From positions 124,001-188,000 of the forward strand of contig NZ_JAJIWO010000008.1 in assembly GCF_020880695.1 (NCBI RefSeq): a stretch of 64,000 bases of DNA, read 5' to 3'. Source of the DNA: Mucilaginibacter sp. UR6-11. GTDB lineage: Bacteria; Bacteroidota; Bacteroidia; Sphingobacteriales; Sphingobacteriaceae. Position 1 is the stretch's first letter, and each line of letters starts with the position of its first letter. Positions 8,692 through 17,937 of this stretch are shown here, one piece after another. The position numbers and the translations under genes are program-made. Below the pieces are notes generated by a model. The model saw only the letters and a program-made list of their open reading frames with translations. It was not told the DNA's origin and ran no database searches.

Positions 8692-8866
8692 GTAGTTAAA
8701 TATGCCGCAAATTTGGGAAAAAAATGGCGAATTATCAGCAGGATATTGCGGTTGCTGGTTACAGATCAGTTAATGCTGCCTTTATGCTTCATTAGCCATT
8801 GACTTTTAGCGATTTGTGATTAATGTTTATATATTAATTGACAGTTAAACCCTAAGTCGCTGCCAC

Positions 8867-11242
8867 TTATTCTGCCCGCAGGCTTTTCACCGGGTTCGCC
8901 AGGCCAGCTTTTACCGACTGGTAACTAACCGTTAGCAATGCTATACCGAGTGATAAAATACCTGCCAGCGCAAACACCCACCAGTTTATATTTACACGAT
9001 AGGTGTAGCCCATTAACCATTTATTCATGGCCCAATAAGCTATCGGCGTAGCTACAATAAGTGATATAGCAACCAGCACTAAAAAGTCTTTTGTTAAAAG
9101 CGTTGTGATCTCGGCTACCGAAGCGCCTAATACTTTGCGTACACCTATTTCTTTTATACGGTTCTCGGCGGTGTAGCTGGCTAAGCCGAATAAACCAAGG
9201 CAGGATATAAAAATGGTAAGGCCCGCAAACAAGGCAGCCAATGTTCCCTGGCGCTTTTCGTTATCAAATTTTTCGGCGTAGCTTTCGTCAACAAATTTAT
9301 AGTCGAATGGATATTGCGGGTTATATTTCTGAAAGATTGCTTGTGCTTTCTTCAAATTATCAGCCATGGGGTTCTGGCCGCTAAACTTCATCTGGATCAC
9401 ATTAAACTGCATAAAGCTGGGTTTGGCTCCGCATATTAATATAGGGCGTGTTGGTTCATAGGGGTTGGTCAGGATAAAATCTTTAACCACGCCCACAATA
9501 TGCCAGTCGACACCAAGATCGCTAACAACTTGCCCTATCGGGTCTTTAAACTTCATTATTTTTAATGCCGATTCGTTGATGATCAGCCCGGTCGAATCCG
9601 TTGGGAACTGCTTCAGATCAAGATCACGGCCCTGTATAAATTTTAAGCCCGCGGTTTTCCCCAGGCCCTCATCTTCCAGCAAACGGTCGAACGAAGTCCT
9701 GTCATTAGGGTCCTTCCCTTTCCAGTTCTGGCCCCAGCCATCGCTCCACCTGTCGGTAAGCGGCGAGTTTGTTTTGGTAACAGCTATTGCAACTCCCGAT
9801 TGTAGCAATTCATCTTTTATCAGCGTATAATTTTTAGGGATATCACCGGTCATCATGTGGTAAACCAGGTTATACTTATTATAGCCTGTCTCGCGGCTGC
9901 GGGCATAATCTATTTGCTGCTTTACTATTATGGTACATATTATTAATATAATAGCGAAGCTAAATTGCAATACCACCAGTGCTTTGCGTGGGGTAACCAA
10001 AGCGTCGGCTTTTTTAAATGTACCTTTTAATACCTTAACCGGCCTGAATGATGACAGGAAAAATGCCGGGTAACTACCCGCTAACAACCCGGTGAACAGG
10101 ATAAACCCGGTAAACAGCAGCCATGTATTAATATCACTGATAGCTATTGCCAGCTGTTTCTCTGTAAACTGGTTATAGGCGGGCAGGCATAGCAACACAA
10201 TGATTATTGCAATAATGCCGGCCAAAAACGAAAGAAAAACAGACTCGCCGATAAACTGCAAAACAAGCGATGCTTTTTGCGCACCAACAACTTTGCGTAT
10301 GCCTACTTCTTTTGCCCGTTTCTCGCTGCGGGCCGTGCTTAGGTTCATAAAGTTAATACAGGCTATTAATAATATAAAGCCGGCAATAATGCCAAATAAC
10401 TGTATAAACTTGCTGCGGCCATTGTTATCCTCTACCCCGTTGGTAAAGCTGGCATATAAGTATGATCGTTCCAGCGGGTATAAAAACAGCTCCCATTTCA
10501 TTTTCCTGGCTTCGTCGCTATATTTCTGTTTAAGCCCTTTTATTTTGGCGTTGGCCGATGCAAGGCTTGCGTTCTGCTTTAGCATCACATAGGTACGGGT
10601 GCTGTTATCATTCCAGCCCAAGTCCTGTTTTTTATCTAATTTGATGTACGACCATGGTAAGATGTAATCAAAGTTGAATACCGTATTATTAGGCTGGTCT
10701 TTCATAACACCGCTAACGGTAAAATTATCTTTATTATCCAGCAATACTGTTTTGCCTATAGGGTCGTCATTGCCGAAGATACTTTTAGCCGTTTTTTCGG
10801 TAAGCACTACCGAATGCATATCGTTTAACGCTGTGTGTGGGTCGCCCTTCAGTAAGGGGAAGCTAAACATTTGCAGGAAGCCTGTATCAACAATCCCTCC
10901 TGATTTTACTATCTTTTTATCGCCAACCGAAAAAAGCATGCTGCTGCGGGTTACTCTTACAGCACGCTCCACTTCCGGCAGGTCCTTCTCGACTGCACGG
11001 GCTGTTGGTGCAGATACGTTGGACGAGCATCGAATAGCTCCGTCTTCTACAACACGGTTCCATACCCTATAAATCCGTTCTGTATTTGTATGAAAACGGT
11101 CTACGCTTACTTCATTTTGGATCCATAATAATATTAAGATAGCTGCAGCCATACCTATGGCAAGCCCGGTTATATTTAAAAACGAAAAACCTTTGCTGCG
11201 CACCACATTACGGTAAGCTATTTTAAAGAAGTTTTTGATCAT
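8867..11242 (-). CDS. MacB/FtsX-type ABC transporter permease
   Basis: A 791-residue protein with the double MacB-PCD/FtsX layout of Bacteroidota. It has a first helix at about residues 20-42 (FSFLNITGLAIGMAAAILIL), a large periplasmic domain to about 280, FtsX helices around 283-410, a second periplasmic region, and a final FtsX block after about 670 (CLGLFGLASYTAENRIKEIG, VRKVLGASVAEI). It has no ATPase domain, so it must pair with a separate LolD-like ATPase. Likely substrates are lipoproteins, peptides or antibiotics. It is followed 37 bp upstream (on the minus strand) by a deleted paralog. Confidence 0.9.
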   Translation of the reverse strand: MIKNFFKIAYRNVVRSKGFSFLNITGLAIGMAAAILILLWIQNEVSVDRFHTNTERIYRVWNRVVEDGAIRCSSNVSAPTARAVEKDLPEVERAVRVTRSSMLFSVGDKKIVKSGGIVDTGFLQMFSFPLLKGDPHTALNDMHSVVLTEKTAKSIFGNDDPIGKTVLLDNKDNFTVSGVMKDQPNNTVFNFDYILPWSYIKLDKKQDLGWNDNSTRTYVMLKQNASLASANAKIKGLKQKYSDEARKMKWELFLYPLERSYLYASFTNGVEDNNGRSKFIQLFGIIAGFILLIACINFMNLSTARSEKRAKEVGIRKVVGAQKASLVLQFIGESVFLSFLAGIIAIIIVLLCLPAYNQFTEKQLAIAISDINTWLLFTGFILFTGLLAGSYPAFFLSSFRPVKVLKGTFKKADALVTPRKALVVLQFSFAIILIICTIIVKQQIDYARSRETGYNKYNLVYHMMTGDIPKNYTLIKDELLQSGVAIAVTKTNSPLTDRWSDGWGQNWKGKDPNDRTSFDRLLEDEGLGKTAGLKFIQGRDLDLKQFPTDSTGLIINESALKIMKFKDPIGQVVSDLGVDWHIVGVVKDFILTNPYEPTRPILICGAKPSFMQFNVIQMKFSGQNPMADNLKKAQAIFQKYNPQYPFDYKFVDESYAEKFDNEKRQGTLAALFAGLTIFISCLGLFGLASYTAENRIKEIGVRKVLGASVAEITTLLTKDFLVLVAISLIVATPIAYWAMNKWLMGYTYRVNINWWVFALAGILSLGIALLTVSYQSVKAGLANPVKSLRAE

Positions 11243-11279
11243 AGGGCATTAATATATAAATGTATGCTAAACCGCGTTA

Positions 11280-12128
11280 TTATTCACTTTTTAAACTTTT
11301 AACCGGGTTAACCAGAGCCGCCTTGACAGCTTTATAGCCCACCGTCAACCAGGCAACAGCAACCGATAGCGTAATAGCCAACAGGAAGATGCCCGGCCCA
11401 AGCTTGATCCGGAAGGTATAAGATTCGAGCCATTTGTTCATGAGGTACCAGCCTATCGGTGCCGAGATAGCAAAAGCTATAAGAACCAGCAAGGTAAACT
11501 CTTTAGAGAACAGGTAAACGATATGACTTACGGAAGCACCCAGGGTTTTGCGTATACCCACCTCACGGGTTCGCTGGACGGCCATGAATGAAACCAGCCC
11601 GAAAAGGCCCAGACATGAAATAAAAATGGCGATTCCGGCAAAGACCTGATATAAACGTGATAACTGGGTATCTGCTTTGTAAAACCGCGCGATCTGTTCG
11701 TCTATAAAATAATATTCATATAAAGACTGGGGGAAAGCCGCGTTCCATTTGTTTTCGATTGTGGCCAGCGTTTGCTGCATATTAGCTTGTCCAATTTTAA
11801 TATTAAGTACGCCATAAGCGCTCTTTTGGGAAGCCATTAGTACCGGCGGGACGGCATCCCTGAAAGAACCAACATTAAAATCGCGGACAACGCCGACGAT
11901 GGGCGCGTCCAAATGCTTATCGCCCCATAAGTTAATGGATTTACCAATGGCCTGCTGCGGGCTTGACAGCCCCAGCGATTTTACCATAGCCTCGTTGATT
12001 ACGTAACCGTTCACAGTATCAGCCGGGCAGGCGGCTATGCCCACAGTTAATCCGGTGCCGTTGATCGCCGCATAGGTTTTATGACGAAGCAGGCTCCGCC
12101 ACGCTGTTTTGATATAGTTCCTGATCAT
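11280..12128 (-). CDS. MacB/FtsX-type permease with a large internal deletion
   Basis: The 282-residue product starts at MIRNYIKTAW (the open frame extends 17 codons further upstream without support). Residues 1-33 match the first helix of full-length paralogs, but after GLTVGIAA the sequence jumps to PADTVNGYVINEAMVK, which aligns with about residue 544 of the 791-residue neighbour. Roughly 510 codons, including the first periplasmic domain and three helices, are missing, and the frame is kept. The last FtsX block (CLGLFGLVSFMAVQRTREVG) is complete. It is probably a non-functional deletion derivative; the junction is near 12030. Confidence 0.8.
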   Translation of the reverse strand: MIRNYIKTAWRSLLRHKTYAAINGTGLTVGIAACPADTVNGYVINEAMVKSLGLSSPQQAIGKSINLWGDKHLDAPIVGVVRDFNVGSFRDAVPPVLMASQKSAYGVLNIKIGQANMQQTLATIENKWNAAFPQSLYEYYFIDEQIARFYKADTQLSRLYQVFAGIAIFISCLGLFGLVSFMAVQRTREVGIRKTLGASVSHIVYLFSKEFTLLVLIAFAISAPIGWYLMNKWLESYTFRIKLGPGIFLLAITLSVAVAWLTVGYKAVKAALVNPVKSLKSE

Positions 12129-12329
12129 TGGTTCCAGTTTTTTTGAAACGGAGAGAATATAATGCCAATTAAATAACAAACTGATTTACAGATTATTGAA
12201 ACGCTAATCTTTAAACAGATTGTATCAGAAACGAACAGCGACTGCACGTTTCCGTCTGGTTAATCGCTATAGTTACTACAGCTTGCGGCCTTAAACCATC
12301 AGCTACAGTGGACTTTTTGCGCTAAACAG

Positions 12330-12362
12330 AAAGAGGCCATCCCTTTCGGGACAGCCTCTTTC
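12330..12362 (-). terminator. Terminator of the OmpA-family gene
   Basis: An inverted repeat, AAAGAGGC / GCCTCTTT, encloses a smaller CCC...GGG stem, 31 bp after the stop codon of the leftward OmpA-family gene and followed on that strand by a T-rich stretch. The rest of 12180-12392 holds nothing recognisable. Confidence 0.75.
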
Positions 12363-12392
12363 AACTATTACTATTGTTAGTTACTATTTATC

Positions 12393-13742
12393 TTAAAATA
12401 AAGAGAATTCAACTCTGCGGTTTTGTTGACGACCGGCAGCAGTTTTATTGGTTGCTATCGGTTGGTTCGGTCCGTAACCTGTAGCTTCAATGGTTGACGC
12501 ATTGGCGCCCTTTGATACCAGGTAAGCTTTTACAGCTTCAGCACGATCTTTTGATAAAGCTAAGTTAAGCGCCATTGAACCGGTGTTATCGGTATGACCA
12601 GCTAATTTTAAGCTAAAGTTCTTTTGAACCAATAGATCGGCAACACGATCAAGTGTTGGATAAGATCTGGCCTTAATAGTAGCTTTCCCTAAATCAAACT
12701 CAAGATTTCTGATCGCTTCACCCACTACCTTGCGGTCAGCTTCTGTTATGATCACTTTTTCATGAATAACCTGAGCAGGAGTTCTTAAAGGACAACCTGC
12801 GCCATCTACTGTAGTGTTAGCTGCAGTGCCCGGGCATTTATCATATTTATTAGCAACACCATCGCCGTCTTCATCACCCATATCGCGGGCTAACTGATCA
12901 GCAGCGGCAGCATAAGCAGCCTGGTCACGCAATCTGTTTTGTTCAGCAATTGCTAAACGGTTACGTAATTCATTGCTTTCAGCAGCACTTTCTTCACGAA
13001 TTGCAGCAACAGCGCTGAAATTTTGTAACTGAGAGCTTTTCTTTTTACCCAATGCAATCTCAATACCAGCATGTGCATAAGCGAAGCGGTCATTGATCGC
13101 ACCAACTACACCATCAAAATCACGAGATTTCATGAAAGATACGGTATAACCCAAATCAATATTAACTACACGTGAAAGTCCAAGTTTAAAACCAGCACCA
13201 ATTGGGATAAACCAGTTGTTGTGATAATTAGTATTGTTTCCGGCCGGTGTGTTAAACACATGGGCGCTTGAAGACATATAACCCGCACCGGCTGTTAAAT
13301 ATGGTGCAAGGAAACTGCGTTTTTGATTAAGGCTTACATTGGCCACTGTAAAAACAGAGCTTAATGAAGCTGACCAGTCAATGCGCGTACTAAAGCTGCT
13401 GTTATCCTGTGCTGCAGAAGGTGACGGCAAAGAATTGGCATGAGAACCTTTAATTGTACCGGCAAGGAAATCTGCCTGGATACCAAAACCTGGTAAAATT
13501 TGTTTCTTAATATAACCGCCGTATCCCCAGCTTACCTGAGGGCTTTTAAAGTCGCCGTTATTTTCACCGTTAAACGGCGTATAATGGCTCAAGATGCCAC
13601 CATTCAGGCCTATCGACCAGGTGCGGAATTGTCTTTTTTGAAAACGGTTAGTGGAATCATTGCTGCCGGTTTGGGCAGATGCCGCTACCGATAAACTCAC
13701 TAAGGCAACGGCCAGGAGTGATTTTGTAAAATTAAAATTCAT
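12393..13742 (-). CDS. OmpA-family outer-membrane protein
   Basis: A 449-residue protein with a signal peptide (SLLAVALVSLSVAASAQ), an N-terminal beta-barrel (about 35-235), a short coiled stretch (ESNELRNRLAIAEQNRLRDQ), a thrombospondin type-3 calcium repeat (DEDGDGVANKYDKCPG, about 290-305) and a C-terminal OmpA peptidoglycan-binding domain (LKLAGHTDNTGSMALNLALS, VEATGYGPNQPIA-like region, ending RRVEFSLF). It anchors the outer membrane to peptidoglycan and may form a pore. It is monocistronic with its own terminator. The 286 bp upstream contains no gene. Confidence 0.93.
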   Translation of the reverse strand: MNFNFTKSLLAVALVSLSVAASAQTGSNDSTNRFQKRQFRTWSIGLNGGILSHYTPFNGENNGDFKSPQVSWGYGGYIKKQILPGFGIQADFLAGTIKGSHANSLPSPSAAQDNSSFSTRIDWSASLSSVFTVANVSLNQKRSFLAPYLTAGAGYMSSSAHVFNTPAGNNTNYHNNWFIPIGAGFKLGLSRVVNIDLGYTVSFMKSRDFDGVVGAINDRFAYAHAGIEIALGKKKSSQLQNFSAVAAIREESAAESNELRNRLAIAEQNRLRDQAAYAAAADQLARDMGDEDGDGVANKYDKCPGTAANTTVDGAGCPLRTPAQVIHEKVIITEADRKVVGEAIRNLEFDLGKATIKARSYPTLDRVADLLVQKNFSLKLAGHTDNTGSMALNLALSKDRAEAVKAYLVSKGANASTIEATGYGPNQPIATNKTAAGRQQNRRVEFSLF

Positions 13743-14028
13743 TAGAAAAATTTTTGTACTGTTGAACTTATGCTCAACACTACGTCCTATTCAATAACCC
13801 TGCCCGAATGCTGTAATGGAGAATTTTGTCAAATTGGCGAATACGACGGCCTTAAAACATAGTATAAAATTTTAATATAAAAGAAAATATTTTGTGTTAA
13901 TAAAAATACACAGTGTTGTTTCAGCCGGAATTTGCGTTGCTGATTCATACGTGCCAAACCCTTTGATATTTTTGATCTGCTTTCACCGGTAAAAGAATTC
14001 CTATCTTAGCCCAGTAAAGCATTAGCCG

Positions 14029-14550
14029 ATGGCATCAGGTAAATCACATTCCTCCCAAAAAACAAACTTAGGCTCCGAAAAACTAAAAACGTTTTTCATC
14101 AATCATCTCAACAGGATCTATTTCGCGAAGGCGCACCTGGTAAACTGGCTGCCGCAGTTAAAAGACGAAGTGTACTTTAATGACCTGCAGCTGGCCATCC
14201 GGGAGACGGTGGAGGACGTCGAAAAGCAAATGGCAAGAATGGAACTGATCTATGAACTGCTGGACGCGCAGATCTCGAAAGGCAGTATCAACGGTTTGAC
14301 GGGCCTGGTGGATGACGCCTTTGAAGCCATCCGGGAGCAAAGCGGTGAAGCGGAACTACGCGATATGTCAATCATCTTTTATCTGCAAAATATAGAAAGC
14401 GTGGAAATGGCTTCTTTCCAGGTACTGCAAATGGCCGCTGTTAAACTTAAAAACAAACAGGTTAAACAATTGCTAAAAGAGAATTACGATGAAGCCAAGG
14501 CTGATCGTACCCTGCTGCTGCTTATAGCTGCAAAATATATTACACAGTAA
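14029..14550 (+). CDS. DUF892 (YciE/YciF-type) ferritin-like protein
   Basis: A 173-residue all-helical protein. Residues 17-60 (KLKTFFINHLNRIYFAKAHL) and the later LLDAQISKGSINGLTGLVDD and SVEMASFQVLQMAA match the DUF892 family, a ferritin-like four-helix bundle linked to general stress. The metal-binding residues are less regular than in typical members, so catalysis is uncertain. It is flanked by a divergent OmpA gene and a convergent TPR-sensor gene. Confidence 0.7.
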   Translation: MASGKSHSSQKTNLGSEKLKTFFINHLNRIYFAKAHLVNWLPQLKDEVYFNDLQLAIRETVEDVEKQMARMELIYELLDAQISKGSINGLTGLVDDAFEAIREQSGEAELRDMSIIFYLQNIESVEMASFQVLQMAAVKLKNKQVKQLLKENYDEAKADRTLLLLIAAKYITQ

Positions 14551-14585
14551 TCGTTTTCGAATGCGCAAATGTATCCATAGCGTTT

Positions 14586-16049
14586 TCAAGCCTCCAGTTT
14601 ATCAGAGATATTTTTGATCGCAGTGTCCATGTTGGCTGCAGCGCATAATAAATGATCCTCTGCCTCGATGTAGGCCTGGTGCTTATCATCACTTTGTTTA
14701 ATTGTATCGATAATACCCAAAATATTAGACAGATGCCGCCTCACTTCGTGAGAATTGATGAAGGCCAATTCTTCTTTCTTAGCTGTAAAAAAAAGCTGCT
14801 CATAGTATTTTTTTCGCTTAATATTGCGGTAAAACAACGCAACAATGATCAGGCTTAACACCGTAATAATGACGGCAAATATCAGCCAGAGGCGTTCCCG
14901 CTTATAGTTTTCGGTCTTTTGAATATAAGCACTCTGCATTTCGTCCATTTTGATTTGCGCAGAGATCGTGTCAACACTGGTCAGCCTGCCGATTTGCTCC
15001 TTTGCCTGTTGCAGCGCCATTTTAAAACCGAAAACCGCCTGCTGTGGGTTGCGGTCTTTTTCGGCTATAAGGCCAAGCATATCATAAAGGTGTGATTTGA
15101 TCTCGGGGTGGTTATTTTGCGCTTCACCGGCCAGCAGGCGATTGATCGCTACCCTGGCCGAATCAGGCATGCCCGCCATAAAATAAGCATCAGCCAGGTT
15201 TTGTTCATCAGTATTGTCAAACCGATAGGCACTATCTTTACGCAACTGCTGAAGACGCGAGATCGCGCCGGAATAATTGTGTTGCAGGAGATCGACATAA
15301 TAGTTAGTGCGTTTTTGATAACTATATAATCGGTAGGTCCCAACCCTGGTGGCAGTCAACACCTGATTATACTTTTTCAAAGAATCAATATTACCCATGT
15401 GGAAGTAAATCTCCGCTTTATTGTTATTGATGGCATTCTTGATCTTGGGTTCGGTGATATGATGGCTGATCATCAGCGACCGGGCCTGGTCGATGTAAAA
15501 TAAAGCCTGGCTGTAAAGGTTTATCCTGTAATAAATATCAGAAATATTGATATCAATGATAACCTGCATATAGGCATCCTCTAACAAACCGGCTTGTTTT
15601 TTAGCCATCCGAAAACTGGATGTAGCTTCGATCATATTGCCGTAGTACGTTTGAATAAAACCCAAATGTGTAAAACAGGCATACAGCAAATAGCTGTCGT
15701 CGTTTTTATCTGCCAGTGCTATTGCCTGTATTAATGCCCTTTCCGCCTCCCGGTAACGCCGCAGTTGCATCAGGGAAAGGGTTTCAATAAAATAGCCGAT
15801 ACCAATGCGATCGGTCACGTCGTATCGTTGCATTAACAGATTGGTTTCGGCTTTGGTGGCATCCAGGCGATTTTTCGGCACATCCTCGAAGTAATAACGG
15901 AGGAAAAGTATCAATTGCCTTTCCCGGGCCTGCGGGTTGCTAATGTGGAGGATGGTTAACAGGCTATCCCGTTTAACCGGCGGCCGGGCACCAACTGCGT
16001 GGATGGATAAACAACAAAGAAAGAGGCAGGCGCAGGTGATCTTTAACAT
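14586..16049 (-). CDS. TPR sensor protein with transmembrane helix and DHp-type helix but no kinase ATPase domain
   Basis: A 487-residue protein: signal peptide (about 1-21), tetratricopeptide repeats across about 30-350, a membrane helix at 387-407 (LWLIFAVIITVLSLIIVALF), then a cytoplasmic stub. The stub contains INSHEVRRHLSNILG with His434, resembling the phospho-acceptor H-box of histidine kinases (SHEIR-P---I-G). The protein ends about 54 residues later, without N, G1 or G2 boxes of the catalytic domain. It cannot phosphorylate itself; it may be a phosphotransfer partner, a dimerisation partner of a full kinase, or a truncated kinase. No response regulator is adjacent. Confidence 0.8.
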   Translation of the reverse strand: MLKITCACLFLCCLSIHAVGARPPVKRDSLLTILHISNPQARERQLILFLRYYFEDVPKNRLDATKAETNLLMQRYDVTDRIGIGYFIETLSLMQLRRYREAERALIQAIALADKNDDSYLLYACFTHLGFIQTYYGNMIEATSSFRMAKKQAGLLEDAYMQVIIDINISDIYYRINLYSQALFYIDQARSLMISHHITEPKIKNAINNNKAEIYFHMGNIDSLKKYNQVLTATRVGTYRLYSYQKRTNYYVDLLQHNYSGAISRLQQLRKDSAYRFDNTDEQNLADAYFMAGMPDSARVAINRLLAGEAQNNHPEIKSHLYDMLGLIAEKDRNPQQAVFGFKMALQQAKEQIGRLTSVDTISAQIKMDEMQSAYIQKTENYKRERLWLIFAVIITVLSLIIVALFYRNIKRKKYYEQLFFTAKKEELAFINSHEVRRHLSNILGIIDTIKQSDDKHQAYIEAEDHLLCAAANMDTAIKNISDKLEA

Positions 16050-16174
16050 AGATAGTGATTAATACGATAAACCTATAGACAAAACAACAAATTGGAGTAA
16101 TAGTTGTGAATCATTAGGACGTATATTTTGCTGGCCACTTTTATTCGCAACAACTTAACCGCCGGGCATTAATC

Positions 16175-16714
16175 TTACGCGTTCCATCGTTTATTATCTA
16201 CGCCTTTTATTATAAGCCATAACATAAGTGATGCTTCTGCCAAAATTCCAAGCAGCTTAATATAAAGCGATAGATAGTTTGCAAGTGGTGTCAGGATAAT
16301 CAGCCAGCCTATCCCTGCAAATATCAGCAAGACCCCCAAAAAATGCGGAAGGAAGTTCGACCTGAAAATAAGATAGCCAAGCAGGATACAATAGGGGCCA
16401 AAAAATAACAGCGGGTTGATCATTGGGGCTATTGCCAGATGAAAGATACTAAAAGCTGTCAGGGCACACCCCAGCAGACTTAAAAGCGCCGCAAATAACG
16501 AAAGATATTTATTTACGGGCTTAAACAGATAGTAAAAAAGCACGGTCACAATTATATAACAGGCGATGGAAACACCATTTACGATATAACCAAATATAAC
16601 TAACTTGTTTTTTACCAGAAGAGCGCCCAGCACCGCGGTTATAAAGTAAAACAAATAGATAAACCCGGTAATCCTGGCATGAGGTGATGCTGATGATTTA
16701 AAAATGCTTTTCAT
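16175..16714 (-). CDS. DUF4386-family membrane protein
   Basis: A 179-residue protein with about five to six hydrophobic segments (ITGFIYLFYFITAVLGALLV; IACYIIVTVLFYYLF; LLSLLGCALTAFSIFHLAI; LLFFGPYCILLGYLIF; LLIFAGIGWLIILTPL). The pattern 'A-ITG--YL...NPLLFFG-YC-L-GYLI--S-FLP--LG-LL--AG' matches DUF4386. Function is unknown. It is separated from both neighbours by more than 100 bp and appears to be transcribed alone. Confidence 0.75.
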   Translation of the reverse strand: MKSIFKSSASPHARITGFIYLFYFITAVLGALLVKNKLVIFGYIVNGVSIACYIIVTVLFYYLFKPVNKYLSLFAALLSLLGCALTAFSIFHLAIAPMINPLLFFGPYCILLGYLIFRSNFLPHFLGVLLIFAGIGWLIILTPLANYLSLYIKLLGILAEASLMLWLIIKGVDNKRWNA

Positions 16715-16821
16715 TTTACATTAATAAATTATAGTTCCCGCTCTTTTAAAAGCAGTTTAAGAAAACATCATTTATCTAATAGAATCAAATTATAACCGTT
16801 GACAGGTTTATAACACTATAG

Positions 16822-17898
16822 TTACACATCAATCATTTTTCCCGTCTTCACTGATTCATCGCATGCGAAGGCAATTTTCAGGCTATTTATGGCATCGTCA
16901 GTAGGTTCTGAAAGTTCTATATCTTCTAAAATCGCCTTTAAAAAGTAACGCTGTTCCCGATTGCAAAGCTCCTGATGGTCTGGTTCATCCTCTAAATCTA
17001 TCCATTTATTTTCTTTTATAAATTCATCGTTTGCGTCCAGGTCAGCGTAGTGAATTTTGATCGATTCGGTTTTGGTATGCGCGTCGATATTGTCTGAGTT
17101 GCCGGCCGCCGCGGCGGTTTTAGCAACGATAGATACCGCACCTTTAGGACCAAATACATCCTTGATAAAAAATGCGTTATCGCTCACCATCGGCCCCCAG
17201 CCGGCTTCGTACCAGCCTACAGAACCATCTTCAAAACGGATCTGCAACTGGCCGTAGTTATAGTTCCATTCAGGGATATCGTCAGTAAGCCGGGCACCAA
17301 TGGCGCTAACTTTTACCGGCTTTGACCGGGTCATCTGGCACATGATATCAATATAATGTACGGCGCAATCTACAATCGGGCTCAGGCTTTTCATTAAATT
17401 GCGGTGAACCGTCCATTTAGGGCCGTGGCTCTGTTGGTTCAGGTTCATACGCATCACCAGCGGTTTCCCCATTTCTCTTGCCAGTACGGTAAACTTTTCC
17501 CACGAGGGATGATACCTGAGGATATAGCCTACTAAAAGCTTCTTATTCGCCTTCTTAGCGGCTTCTGCTACCCTTATTGCACCAGCTACCGTATCAGCCA
17601 GCGGTTTTTCAATAAATACATGACAACCCTGCTCAAACGATTTGACGGCATAAGCCTCGTGTGTATCGGGATACGTGGAAATACAGACAGCGTCCGGCCT
17701 GGTCGCCTCAAGGGCTTCATAAAAGTCGTTAAACAAGGGATAACCACCACCCAGCTTTTGATTGAGCACCTCTTTACTTTTTCCGGTAGATACCAATCCG
17801 CATATTTCAAACCCGGTTAAATTATGATACGCAGTTGCGTGCGAAGCGCCCATGTTACCACAACCCACCACCAATACTCTTAAATTTTTTGCAGACAT
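16822..17898 (-). CDS. Gfo/Idh/MocA-family NAD(P)-dependent oxidoreductase
   Basis: A 358-residue protein. The Rossmann fold has VLVVGCGNMGASHA (8-21), the EKPLADT motif near residue 97 and a C-terminal substrate domain with DCAVHYIDIM, which carries the conserved catalytic-type His. These enzymes oxidise or reduce hydroxyls of sugars, inositols or sugar derivatives. It lacks a signal peptide and is cytoplasmic. It lies 40 bp downstream of the DUF1080 gene and, with 21349-22626, brackets it; this suggests a shared pathway of glycoside oxidation and cleavage. Confidence 0.9.
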   Translation of the reverse strand: MSAKNLRVLVVGCGNMGASHATAYHNLTGFEICGLVSTGKSKEVLNQKLGGGYPLFNDFYEALEATRPDAVCISTYPDTHEAYAVKSFEQGCHVFIEKPLADTVAGAIRVAEAAKKANKKLLVGYILRYHPSWEKFTVLAREMGKPLVMRMNLNQQSHGPKWTVHRNLMKSLSPIVDCAVHYIDIMCQMTRSKPVKVSAIGARLTDDIPEWNYNYGQLQIRFEDGSVGWYEAGWGPMVSDNAFFIKDVFGPKGAVSIVAKTAAAAGNSDNIDAHTKTESIKIHYADLDANDEFIKENKWIDLEDEPDHQELCNREQRYFLKAILEDIELSEPTDDAINSLKIAFACDESVKTGKMIDV

Positions 17899-17937
17899 AT
17901 TATTATTCTATATTTCCAACTAACTATCATCAACCTG

